A stretch of 64,000 bases of DNA, taken from the NCBI GenBank assembly GCA_013396915.1, contig VWZL01002039.1:187958-251957 (forward strand), given 5' to 3'. Source of the DNA: Stercorarius parasiticus (lineage: Eukaryota > Chordata > Aves > Charadriiformes > Stercorariidae). Every line of letters starts with the position of its first letter. Position 1 is the stretch's first letter. A program made the translations under genes and the position numbers. The notes beneath the pieces were generated by a model. The model did not search any database. It saw only the letters and a list, made by a program, of their open reading frames with translations, and had not been told where the DNA came from. Positions 36,001 to 46,500 of the stretch are shown in pieces.

Positions 36001-39000
36001 CGTTATCACATCAACATTTCATGCTTGCTCTCCAGCAGCATCGGTACCCTTTATAATCTACATATTCAGACATCTATGGTAAAATCTTTGTGCTTTATAG
36101 GCAAAAGCATCGTGTAGCTAAAGTAACTCTGCTCCATAGTAATACATTTGTGATGCATTTTCCTTCTTGCTTCTGAACTGACGCATTTTAGACACTGCAA
36201 AAATAGCATTCTCCAATTTACTTCCTTGGCGTCCACTTTGGCTACCGAATCAGGCTGTCAAGAGCCCAGTAACATTTCCCTGTATTTTCAAACCACAGTT
36301 TAAACTTAACCCACTTAGTCTCCTTGGATGGGAACTTCATATCAGACAGAAATTACTCCTTATCATGTTTGATGAATCCAGCTTAAAAGAAAACACAGAA
36401 CTGCATGAACATCTGTGACAACCAACTTGTCTCAGCCATTCTGCTCTTTCTTATTTAATCTCCCACTGGAGTACAATTTAGTAGGTATACTATTTTACAG
36501 TGCAGACCTCCTCCCACCAACCTACTGCTTGCAAAAGGAATAAAAAAAAATATTTTCCATGTGTCATACCAAAACCTGAACAGAATATAGCTGAACTTTT
36601 AAAAATAATTACTAGTAGAAGGGAAGAAAATAAGTAAGCTAGCACCCCAAATTTACAAGAGCAACAAAAAGGTAAAAAAATGTAAAAATGCAATAGAGGT
36701 TTGTTACACTAATAGATCTGTTAATAGAATATAAAACAAACCCCTCCTTTCCTGGTGACACATCACCGAGTTACTACTTGCATACTTCTACAAGTATAAA
36801 TTGAGAGCAAAATTTTGCTTTATATAGTCAGTATTACAAATTTTGAGATAGTCCTATTTCAGTATCTTTAAAATCGAGGCCTTGTTAAATGACAGGCTAC
36901 TTGGAAAGATCTCCATGATACTGGAAAACCCAGATAGGTTCCTCCGCATTTTTTTTTCATCAATGATCTCTATGTTTGATAGAGGAAAAAAAACACAAAC
37001 CAGGCAGTGCACCTAATTCTCTGAAGGGCTTCTTCTTAATTTTATGCCTTTATGAAAAGACAAGGAAAATTCCACTTCTCAGGTAAAGAAATACAGAACG
37101 TCATAACATCATAGCTTTAAAAAATGAGTCTTTCTGTTATATACAGATGTCTCATCAATTTCACTTGAATGCTGCTTATACTGTAAAACACAGATTTTGC
37201 TTTAAATAATAGTACTTAATGCCTACATGGATTTTTTGCTATCTAACAGCTTTGCTAGATTGGTCGTGGATTTTTACTATGCTACGTATTTTTTCAGTAC
37301 TTAGTTATATGCCTGCATTTTTCAACAATCATTCAAAATATTACTGTATTCTGGTCTATTCCACTGTATTTTGACACTGGAGGAGTGCATTCAGATACTC
37401 ATAATATAATATGCTTATAGACGCAACTAAACACAAAAAAAAGATATTACCTTGTGATACAGTGGAATGAATGGGGAAAACCCTGTTTGTTCATAATAAT
37501 TTAGTCTATAGTTGAGAACGGGAGCAAAGCACCTGGAACTGACTCATTGTAAATTCCAGAAATGCAAGAGCTTCACAAAAAGTCTGCAGTTACCTTGTTT
37601 TTTAAGTAACCACGCCGAGCTGACAGCTATTAACAGTAGCAAGGACTTGCGTAACAAGGACTTGAAGGAAAGCTTAGCACTATCCATGCCAGAGTGATTT
37701 AAAGAGAATGAAGGCATGTATTTCTTTATGATGCATTATGTAACAACACAGAGGGCAATCCGAGGCATTCAAAAAAATATGGGACCCACATTTGATCTTA
37801 TACTTGCTATCTATCACACAAATATTTCCTAGTGCTTATAGCTTAAGGCTTATGAAATGCCTAACTTAGGAATGTTACCCAGTACAAATGAGTTTAAAAT
37901 GTTTTAGATGACATATTTTATGTTTTGCACATCTTTAGGAAAATATAATAGGTCCTATAATTCATTTTCTTCAAACTTCTGCAATACACACAATCTCAGA
38001 TAAAATAAAATTGTCAAAATCAGTGATAGCTGGACCTTCTGGTTCACATTAGTGTGAAGAGAAAACTGCTGTTGAGCTGACACATTGATAGATTACGAGT
38101 TCTGCTGAAGAATAGCTAAAAATGGTGATTCAATCTTGTTGCTACTACATAAAAAGAATAACAGAAGTGGAGATGTTACTCATGATATCATGTCTTTTAT
38201 CAAAGCCCTAACGGGTTCTGGTGCATCGAACACATTCTCTTCCTGAGAGCTTCTAGCTCTAAAAAATGCCAGTGTAAATAAATGAAACAAAATTGGCCTA
38301 TTAAAAAAAACAGGATGAGCCTGTGCCCTAAATGTATTTAAACATGAAAATAAAGATCAGATTGTAAAAAGACTATCTTTCAAGGGGTATTTTTTCTCCT
38401 CTTTTTTTTTTTTCCCAATAGAGATGCTAGTCTTGTAATGATGAAATGGAGAGCTAGGAGGATTATGAAACACAAGTAACGTGAAGGGCAAATCTGACTA
38501 AAAGAGAGGGAGAGTATCATTCCAATTATTTAAAACTTAACTGAGTTAGTTTCTTATCTAACTTAAATCAATACAGCTCCCCTGAAATCAGTCAGGTGGT
38601 ACAGATTCACCCAAGATGTATCTAGCATGTAAGATAATGCGTACCATCATCTTCTATTAGGACACGTAAACATGAGCACATGTGGAGAGTCATCTTTTCT
38701 AAATAACTCCTTAATCTTTAAATACTCAAAAGAGAACTTTCAAAAGAGGCACCTTAAGCACTTCTGCTATTCTACCCCTCGTCCTTCGTCGGTCTGAACC
38801 TTGTATAGCCATTTACGTTGAAGTGAAGTGAGGTTTAAACACTGACTTCAGTCCCTCAGTGCTTCATACTTCCCTGTGCTGCTGCAAATCACCACGGAAG
38901 GCTCAAGATGGAGGGAACGGGGCCTTGGTGGCTTGTGCCTTCCTCCCACGTACATCACCAAATGTTCCCAGCACTTATTTTGCTTTCATCCAAGGAGTCC

Positions 39001-39842
39001 TGCAACAACAGAAGGGGAAACAAGGCTTCAAAGTCCTCATCCTTCACGGACAGGGATAACAGGTAAGGAAAAGGAGGAAACAGAGAGGGGGAAGGATTTA
39101 TTACAGGCTCCCCTCTCTCAAAGAGAAAGAAACCTTGACACAAACTTCATCGTATCATAAAGCCATAAACAGGCACACACCTCTGATTGCTGATAACTCA
39201 GTGGTTTTGTTTCAGGGAAGAATAAAAGTATTCTTTTGATTTTTATTTTTACTTTTTCCAGGGCATCTATAGTAAGTATTTGCATCTTCTACAATAATTA
39301 ATATTTCATGTTGCATAGGAATTTTTTATCTTAAAAAAAAAATAAATCTCCCCAGCAAATCTGTGACATAAGTTTTGTTCTTAATTTGGGGATGATTGGG
39401 GAAGAGGGGAAGAAAAGCAGCACAGCAGAAAGTTCATGACCTTGCTCAACACTGTAGGCTGAGCCAGAAACCGACATTAAATCCAAGAAATATCTCAACC
39501 CTGCTCTGTTTTTGCCTACAGTTCTTCCACACACATTTGCCTTTTGAGTACGCACACCGACATCTTTAGGATATTCAGGCAATGTATTAACACATTGTGG
39601 GTAGGGGAAAGAAACAAGTCAGAAATATATGGAGGGTGTGAAGCACTAAACAGTAACCAAGCAGAAATGTTTTAAGCAATGCTATTACAGCCTGACAACA
39701 AAATAGATTTCTACATTCTCCTTTCAAGCTCATAAGCTTGGTAGCATGTGAAAGGAGTTAAAATTTTCTGACTTTGGAATGTAACTGATTTCTGTTTGTT
39801 CCACAATGCTGTGGCAGCTCTTAAATACCAGAGCTTGGACAG
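33023..39842. other. AT-rich noncoding sequence
   Basis: In nearly 7 kb no exon, RNA gene or repeat family was recognised. A 15-bp near-duplication (CAAGGACTTG at 37640 and 37655) and a T-run at 38402-38414 are the only local structures. Density of recognisable repeats is lower here than on either side. Confidence 0.5.
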
Positions 39843-40073
39843 GTGACAGTCTGCTTTCGGGACAGGCCCGGTGGTGACAAGCTGTGGCATGGCGGGGAGC
39901 GACCCGCGCAATTTGGGGGGGGGGGCGCACCGCAGGTCTCCAACCCGCCTCACGCCGGGCTTGAGTTTTCCTCAGGCTGCATCTCGCAAAGGAGAACAGG
40001 CCATTACACCTCCCCTGTGCCAGGCCCAACAGCCACATCCTCGTATTTTCTTTTTTTTTTTTTTCCTCTCCAG

Positions 40074-40171
40074 ACAGCACATCTACACAGTGGCGTTTAC
40101 CTATTTGCTCGAGCCGTGGCTGCCGTGCCACCTATCTGGACGGCCGGCGGCAGCGGAGCGTTGCCGAAGAG
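40074..40171 (+). other. Candidate internal exon (splice signals both sides)
   Basis: A strong acceptor (15-T pyrimidine tract from 40050, then CCTCTCCAG ending at 40073) is followed after 98 bases by a donor (GAAGAG|GTAAAA, GT at 40172-40173). Two of the three + strand frames stay open across the segment. It lies inside the CpG island, where first exons rather than internal exons are usual, so a chance pairing of signals is quite possible. The translations resemble no protein that I recognise. Confidence 0.2.
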
Positions 40172-40333
40172 GTAAAACCCCCGTCCCTCTCGGGCGCCGG
40201 GCGAGGGCCGGCTCCTGGCGAGCAGCTCTCCCTCAGCGGCGGCGGCGGCGGGGCGGCTCCGCTCAGCGGCCGGCGGCGGGCAGCGTCCATTGCAGCTCGG
40301 CGGGGAGCAAACATCCACGGCCTCCGGGGCCAT
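40101..40333 (-). other. Candidate first coding exon on the - strand
   Basis: On the - strand an ATG in good context (GCCATGG, at 40333-40331) opens 77 codons rich in Ala, Pro and Arg. It begins MAPEAVDVCSPPSCNG and ends at a consensus-like donor (AATAG|GTAAAC, intron from 40100 leftwards). The promoter of such a gene would fall in the gap. GC-rich DNA gives long open frames by chance and the protein is not recognised, so this is a weak candidate. It is mutually exclusive in sense with the + strand exon candidates. Confidence 0.2.
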
Positions 40334-40363
40334 GGCTCCGTCACCCCCCAACACCACTGCCAG
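40332..40363 (+). other. Candidate short first coding exon on the + strand
   Basis: The same CCATGG that starts the - strand candidate also gives a + strand ATG in good context (GGCCATGG). It is followed by ten codons (MAPSPPNTTA) and a donor CAG|GTGCGT at 40363/40364. No downstream exon was identified, so this is only a signal pattern. Confidence 0.15.
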
Positions 40364-40437
40364 GTGCGTTTATTCCTCACCCCGTCCTCACACCCAGCCC
40401 CCGGGCTGATCCCCATCCCGATCCCCATCCCCAGGCG

Positions 40438-40647
40438 NNNNNNNNNNNNNNNNNNNNNNNNNNNNNNNNNNNNNNNNNNNNNNNNNNNNNNNNNNNNNNN
40501 NNNNNNNNNNNNNNNNNNNNNNNNNNNNNNNNNNNNNNNNNNNNNNNNNNNNNNNNNNNNNNNNNNNNNNNNNNNNNNNNNNNNNNNNNNNNNNNNNNNN
40601 NNNNNNNNNNNNNNNNNNNNNNNNNNNNNNNNNNNNNNNNNNNNNNN
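40438..40647. other. Assembly gap
   Basis: 210 consecutive undetermined bases lie in the middle of the CpG island. GC-rich promoter DNA is often lost in bird assemblies. One further undetermined base is at 40749. Confidence 0.99.
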
Positions 40648-40660
40648 TGGCGGAGAGGAG

Positions 40661-40775
40661 CGGGGCGGGCGCGGCTATTGGCTGGCGCCGCCGCCAATGG
40701 GGCGCGCTGTATCCGGGAGGCCGGGGGGCTGCGGAGCTATTTAAATCCNCGCTTGTCCCCGTGGCGATCCTGGAA
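40661..40775 (+). promoter_or_regulatory. CCAAT/TATA promoter, + strand
   Basis: A GC box (GGGGCGGGC, 40662-40670), an inverted CCAAT (ATTGG, 40677-40681), a direct CCAAT (40694-40698) and a TATA-like box (TATTTAAAT, 40738-40746) stand in canonical order and spacing. The TATA-like box lies about 40-60 bases after the CCAAT pair. The two CCAAT boxes face each other across 12 bases, a pattern typical of NF-Y promoters. The predicted transcription start is around 40768-40778, running to the right. The transcript was not identified. The placement inside a CpG island strengthens the call. Confidence 0.55.
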
Positions 40776-40860
40776 TCTGTGGGTTAATTTTGGGGCGGTG
40801 GCAGGGCGCGCGCTGGGACTGGGCGCAGTCCGGTGGGCTGGCTAGTTGTGCGAGTTTCAT

Positions 40861-43084
40861 GTTAGGCCATCTCTTAAAGAGAAGGCAAAAGGGCTACTAT
40901 CCGCATTAGGAATACTTATGTTCAGGGGGAGGGGTTACCTCGCAGCACCTTTCTGCGCCGCTCTGATTCGCGTCCAGTGCCTCCCCATGGCCTCAGTGAT
41001 ACTGTAAAAGCAATCAAGTGTGTTGACTTTAATCCCTTGAACCGTGCCTTCAGGAAGGCGTGCCTTACCCCTTGGTGTTCCAGGGTGGCCTGGTTTTGAA
41101 CCTGAAGGAATGCCACAGGCAGGAAATCCTCAAGTGATGATGCTGGCTTAAAGGTGTACATTAAGGCCAGGAAGCATACCAATAGTAGGGTACAGCCATC
41201 TGGCCGATTTTCCTCTTGCATTTCTGATTCCTGTTAATGGCAGGTCTTGTTCTGTGAGTCAGACTTTCAGAGGCAAAAACTTGATAGGTCCTTCTAGCTG
41301 GATGTGTTCTGTTTTCTATTGTCTTCCCAGCACAGCAATTGCAGATGGAGTTGAAATGGTGTCCCATTACAACAGAAGATAAGCGAAAACAAGATCCAAA
41401 TGCACTGGCCTGTCTTGGCAGAAAATGTCTTCTAGTTTGCTCTGCACTTCAATATGCTGGAGACCTGTCCTGCAGCTCATCTTGTGTAGCCTAATAAAGG
41501 CTGAAAATTGGGATTAGAGTAGAGCTGCTTGACCTGAGGCATGTAATCATCCTGCCTGCAGCCTGATGCCCAATACCCTGATGGTTGCACAGCTCTTTCC
41601 CTTGTGTGACCCAGGCTTACCTACGGTGTGATGAAAATGCAGGCATCTCTCATCATACCATGGTGTGTCACTCATTACATGATGGGAGCACAAATAAACA
41701 TCGGGTAACACACTGCAAGCTTTTCTCAGTTTGCGGGTGGATGCGTGCTCTGACCATAGATTGTGGCCTGTAACTACAGGCGTTTTGGTTGCCTAAAGAT
41801 GCATGTCTGGATACATGTCTGCAGAAGGATGTATGGTGTGATGACCTGTGGAAGTGGTTCCATAAGAGCAATGCTGTAGTGCAGTGAGCTTGAACATACA
41901 GGGCATCACTGAGCTGAACATTGTTGGTGCCAGAGGAGATTTGTCCTGAGGAAACTGGGACTGGAAACCAGGAGGAAGGAGCTTGCTGACAACCAGGGGA
42001 CTGAAGGTCTCAACAGCCTCCCAAACAGGACAGCAGGAGTAAACACCCTTTGCTATTTCATGGTGGAGCTTCATAGATTCACAGTCACAATTAGTGTGAG
42101 AGAGCAGATTTCACCTAGGTCTTAGTAATTAAAGCTGGAGTGGGAAGTTGGAATCCCCAAGGAAGGATGAAAAGCCCTTACTGTTACGTGTGAAGGAGCT
42201 GTCATTGAAACAACAGTTCTTCGCTGTGTCGGGATAAGGCAACAGAGGTAGGAGACAGCATGGGAAGGCTGACCATGGAGGTGGCTTCTGTGAGAGGAAG
42301 GAAAGGCTTGTCATAAACTGGGGTCCTCAAGGTGAATTTGATTTTCATTTAAGGACTTTCTTTCACCAAGAGTCAGATGGAAGGATGTGAGAGCCCTTTC
42401 CAGGAACTGACTCCGTGTGGCTTTTAAGTCCCATTGTCATTTCCTTGCTCTTCCCACCCTATTTGGAAAGCTGCTTGGAATAAAGATGAACTTGCTACAC
42501 TTAGTGTTGTTTATGTATTATATTTGTCCATTAATCCCACAATCCAGATTTTCTGTCAGTTGCCTGCAAGGTTCAAGAAATAATAATCTTTTGTTGTTTT
42601 GACTGAATTATCTCCCCATGGTCCCTGGCTGCATGACTTCAGGTGACTTTAGGAAGTGTCACTTTTCTCTGAAATGTCAAATCAGCATTAGCAAGAGATG
42701 AGAAGCTGGGCAGAGGCATTTGTGGTGGCCCTGCTCCTGACTCATGCATCTTGCTCAGATGCTTGGAACTAATCTTACGATCAGATTTGAGTTGAGCAGA
42801 AGTTTTTCTCTAACGTGGGGGCATGTTGAGGGGAAAAAGGGAAGGGGGAGGCATTCACTCTCCTCTGCAAGATGGACCGTGTTTCACTTTGTAAAAATGA
42901 GCTTGGCTATTTTGGGGGCAGGAAGTGCTGGAATGGACAGAGCTCTCAGCCTGGAGTAGTATAAACCTTACACTTGTTGGTCAGGGGATGTTTTTTAATA
43001 TGTGTGAATGGAAGAGGGAAAGATGAATAGATCTTTCTGGACTTCACATCTGTGGCATAGATGTAGGGGGCAGAAAGGAATGTG
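40861..43084. other. Noncoding sequence downstream of the CpG island
   Basis: If the + strand promoter is real, this would be first exon remainder and first intron or noncoding transcript. No clear donor/acceptor pair or coding exon was recognised. An AATAAA lies at 41491-41496. Confidence 0.4.
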
Positions 43085-43500
43085 AAGAGTTCATCTGTTC
43101 CATCCTGTGATTTCATTGCCATAAAACAGGATCCAATCTCCCCATCTCTTTCCTGGTAAATATCTAATAGACCTTCAGGAACGTTACTTTATAACCTCCC
43201 CAGGCATCTCTTCCAAAGCTCCACTTTCCTTAGCTTAGCACATTTTTCTGTTGCCTCCAATTAGAAAATCCTTAGGTGCAGATTAATCCCATTACCTCTT
43301 GCCCCATCCATGCAGAGAACAAGTCGTTCCCTACCTTACCATAGAATTTACGTATTTTGAAGACTGTCGGCAAGCGTTCTCTCAGTCTTCTCTTTTTTTT
43401 TTTTTATTTGGCTAATCAAACAATTTGTTCAATTTTTGATCATCAATAATTTTTTCTAGTTCTCTTAATGTGACCCTGGGGGACTGCAATCCCTGACCCC
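43085..43500 (-). mobile_element. CR1 LINE 3' part, old amniote type
   Basis: The + strand shows reverse-complement CR1 phrases in order: 'TCATCTGTTCCATCCTGTGATTTCATTGCCATAAAACAGGATCC' (43091-43134), 'TTTATAACCTCCCCAGGCATCTCTTCCAAAGCTCCAC' (43189-43225), 'TTAATCCCATTACCTCTTGCCCC' (43284-43306), 'TTGAAGACTGTCGGCAAGCGTTCTCTCAGTCTTCTC' (43357-43392). This is an older CR1 subfamily than the copies at 20.7 and 32.6 kb, as judged by divergence. It is fragmentary and non-coding. Confidence 0.7.
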
Positions 43501-46500
43501 TCCTCACTTTCAGTCCTGCATATCTGTTTAAGAAAGGTCTGGAGAAAAAAAGACAAGTAGTGAGTTCAACATTTCCTCAAAGTCCTTTTTTTCTCCTAAA
43601 CCATGGTGAATGAACAAAATTAATGGCAGGTGAAATTTGCAGCCCCTAGGAAAGGAGAACACACTGCAGGGGAAGATGGATGGATGGTGCTGAAGTGGTG
43701 GCATCAGCTCAAAAGAGGGACATAGGGACAGCTGGCTGATAAATTGATGTGTGCAGCTCCATTGAAAAAGAAAAAGCAAACCCCAAATTTTAGGATGCTT
43801 AAGGAAAGGGGATGCTGAATGATGAACAGTAAAATATTACTGCAAATGACACTCACTGGAAATTGCTGTGAGTTGCAGCACCTCAGGTCTGGAGTTTCAC
43901 AGGGTGTGCAAGGATTGCTGCTAAGGCTGAGTAAACTGAGTCATGGAGAAACTAGGAGATGTGAGTCACTGAAGTTCAGACAAGGCGGAACTGGAAATCC
44001 CCTCCCAGTCTTAACACTGCTTCTTCCTAGCCAGTCTTTAGAAATAATTCTTGCTTCAGGTTAGTGATACGTGATACCATTGTGTTTTTTTTTTTTTTTC
44101 TTCCTGTTAAAAGCAATTTTGCAGAAGAGTCTATAATACTGTGTAGGATTCAGCTGAATTCAGGCTGCAAGATGGGGTCAGTTGCAGTCCGGTGTTTCAA
44201 AATATCATTGGTAAAAATCTATTTTAAATGTTCCGGTCAGGACTAGTGAAGCTTTTCAATTTTTAAATGTGTTTTGTGTGGAAAATCCCTCTGTTAAATA
44301 ATTAGCAACTGCCCTAAGCATTACTGCACATTTTATATTTCATCTGCCTGGAAGAAATGGACAGTTCTGTTGCTACAGACTAACCGCAATTTATTTTACG
44401 ATACTCTGACTGCTGGAAGAGAGACTTCATGGTTTATTTCATCCTTTATTTTCATCTGGTTATCCAAGGAATGGGGCTGGACAGAAGAAGGGTTTAATCA
44501 CAACTTTTCTTCTACTCCAGTCCCAGCAGACATTTGAGTTTACAAAGAAATAATCTGCACAAGCTGAAAATGTGAAAACTAGAAAGTGAGTGGTTCAACA
44601 GTACAAAGGATTGCAGTGCTGGATCTTATTTTCTTGGCCAGCATTGGCTATCATGTTTTTTTTTATTTTACCTTTGGCATAGCTGTATTCCACATTGCAG
44701 TGTAAGCTTTTCTTAGGTGGCAAAAAAAAAAAAATAATCGCTGCAGCTGCTGTTGCATGAATTAGTCTTAGGTACCAATGGACACTAATTCTGTTTAAAA
44801 CAAAGAATTTGGCACAAAAAGCTGTTCAGGTTTAACCTTTTCCTCACAGAAATGGAGTTACTAATGATTCTTTTTATGGAATGAAGGAGGAGATCACCTT
44901 TTAATTAATTTTGATGATCAGGGCTTTGTTCCTGAGGCTCTTTCAACAGTAGGTTGTGTCAGAAGTGTGTCCCTGGCTCTGCTGTGGGCAATTCTGTACA
45001 TCTTGGTGCTGTTAGGCTACACCATCAGGCCTTGGAAAGCAACACAGAATGGTAACTGTCACATCTGTTTTCCTAGAAAGTTGTTTTGTCCTGTCTTCGA
45101 GACAAACTTTGAATTCTGAGATGTTTTGTTTTCCTAGCACTGCAATTGGCAGCACCATTCCTCAAGGAATGAAATGCTTCGATCTTCATGTGTGTCGTCC
45201 CTAATGGCCCTCCTGGCAGTCAGTGGGAGGCTTCCGTATGCCAAAAAATGCAGACGTGAGCTCCTCAGCCTAAAGAAATTGCCCTAGATTAGAGAGTACA
45301 GACAAATGTTGATTAATGAAACATGCCTACAACACTCAAGTTCTCTTAGAGTGTAAGCTAACTTCCAAGTTTTCTTCTCTGGTGTAGCACCAGAAGCTCA
45401 GAGCTCTAAGCAGTCCTCTGCTTAATTTCACAGCCATTGCTAAGGTAGATGATCCAGTTTGTTTTCTATGTTATGTTATACAGCAGTGGATACTATCTCT
45501 GCATGCACTGGGGTTCAGTTGTATGTTTTGCCCACAGCAGCTTCCTCGACAGTGTTGCCTGGTTATCACTTGCAACAAACATCTTGTGAAGCCTTTAGAA
45601 AAGTCTCTTCCAGCTTGCCAGAGACAAACATGTAGGATGCTGGTGACCATCTGGGATTATAGAGAAGATGGTTGCAGCGGTAGTGAGATCCCTAGTCAGG
45701 CCAACTAGGATTGCAGGGAAAAGATCAAGGACTTGAATAAAGCTAATTCTCCATTCTGGCAATCAAACAGGGGAAATGGGTATTTTCTTGCACTCCGCTG
45801 AGGCTTGCAAAAGCTCTTCCATCTCCAAAACATTGCTGAGACTGATGCCAATGAAAATAACATGCAGAAACATTTTTAACGTTTATGCTGCTCATTTGCG
45901 ATTCGAGTATGGTGAACTCTTGTGTGCTGAAGTGCAGGGAGCAGAATAGAACAGACCAATCTGTTTATGAAGGCTCATTATTTGCCATCACTGAGATTTA
46001 GAGGACTTTTTAATTTTATTGATAAGTATTTTTAAAACTCCATTGAATTGTAGCTTTCCTGTTGCAATAAAGCTGTATGACTAATATTTTGGTATTTTGT
46101 TTGTTAGTAGCTTGGGACCATGTATCAAAAGGCAGGGGACATGAAAAAAGGCTGTAAGAATGTGCTCAAAATAGCACAAGGAGGAATTTTATGTAGCATT
46201 TCCTAGGTACAGTATTCCTAAGGCAGTGTAAAATTTTATTCTTTCATGAAACTTATCTATACATATTTATTATGAAGTCTGTTTCTTAAGTAGTGACCTG
46301 TTGGCACAACTACTCTTAGATTTGGGACAAAGTATAGCATGATGTGATATCATGCCAGTAGGTAATATTAATTTCTGCATAATTTTCCATAAAGGGTAGG
46401 GAACTTGAGAGGAATGTCCTTTTACAGCCCCATATAATGAAAGGGGAAGCTTGTCAGCCGAACTTCCTGGTATCTGGATTTTTTTTTGTTTCTAAAAGTT

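Larger units (their letters stand above)
39843..40860. promoter_or_regulatory. CpG island, interrupted by an assembly gap
   Basis: GC content and CpG frequency rise sharply here and drop again after about 40860. CpG-dense runs lie at 40120-40330 (GCGG repeats, CGGCGGCGGCGG) and 40650-40740. Vertebrate CpG islands usually mark the promoter of a gene, often a housekeeping or developmental one. The island contains a 210-base gap, so its core is unknown. Splice-like signals to the left and a CCAAT/TATA promoter to the right suggest at least one transcription unit, possibly two divergent ones. No gene could be named. Confidence 0.8.

Noticed and set aside
39871..40845. 324-codon open frame across the CpG island
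   Set aside because: It runs through the 210-base gap, which cannot contain stops by definition, and the rest is GC-rich sequence without a recognisable domain.
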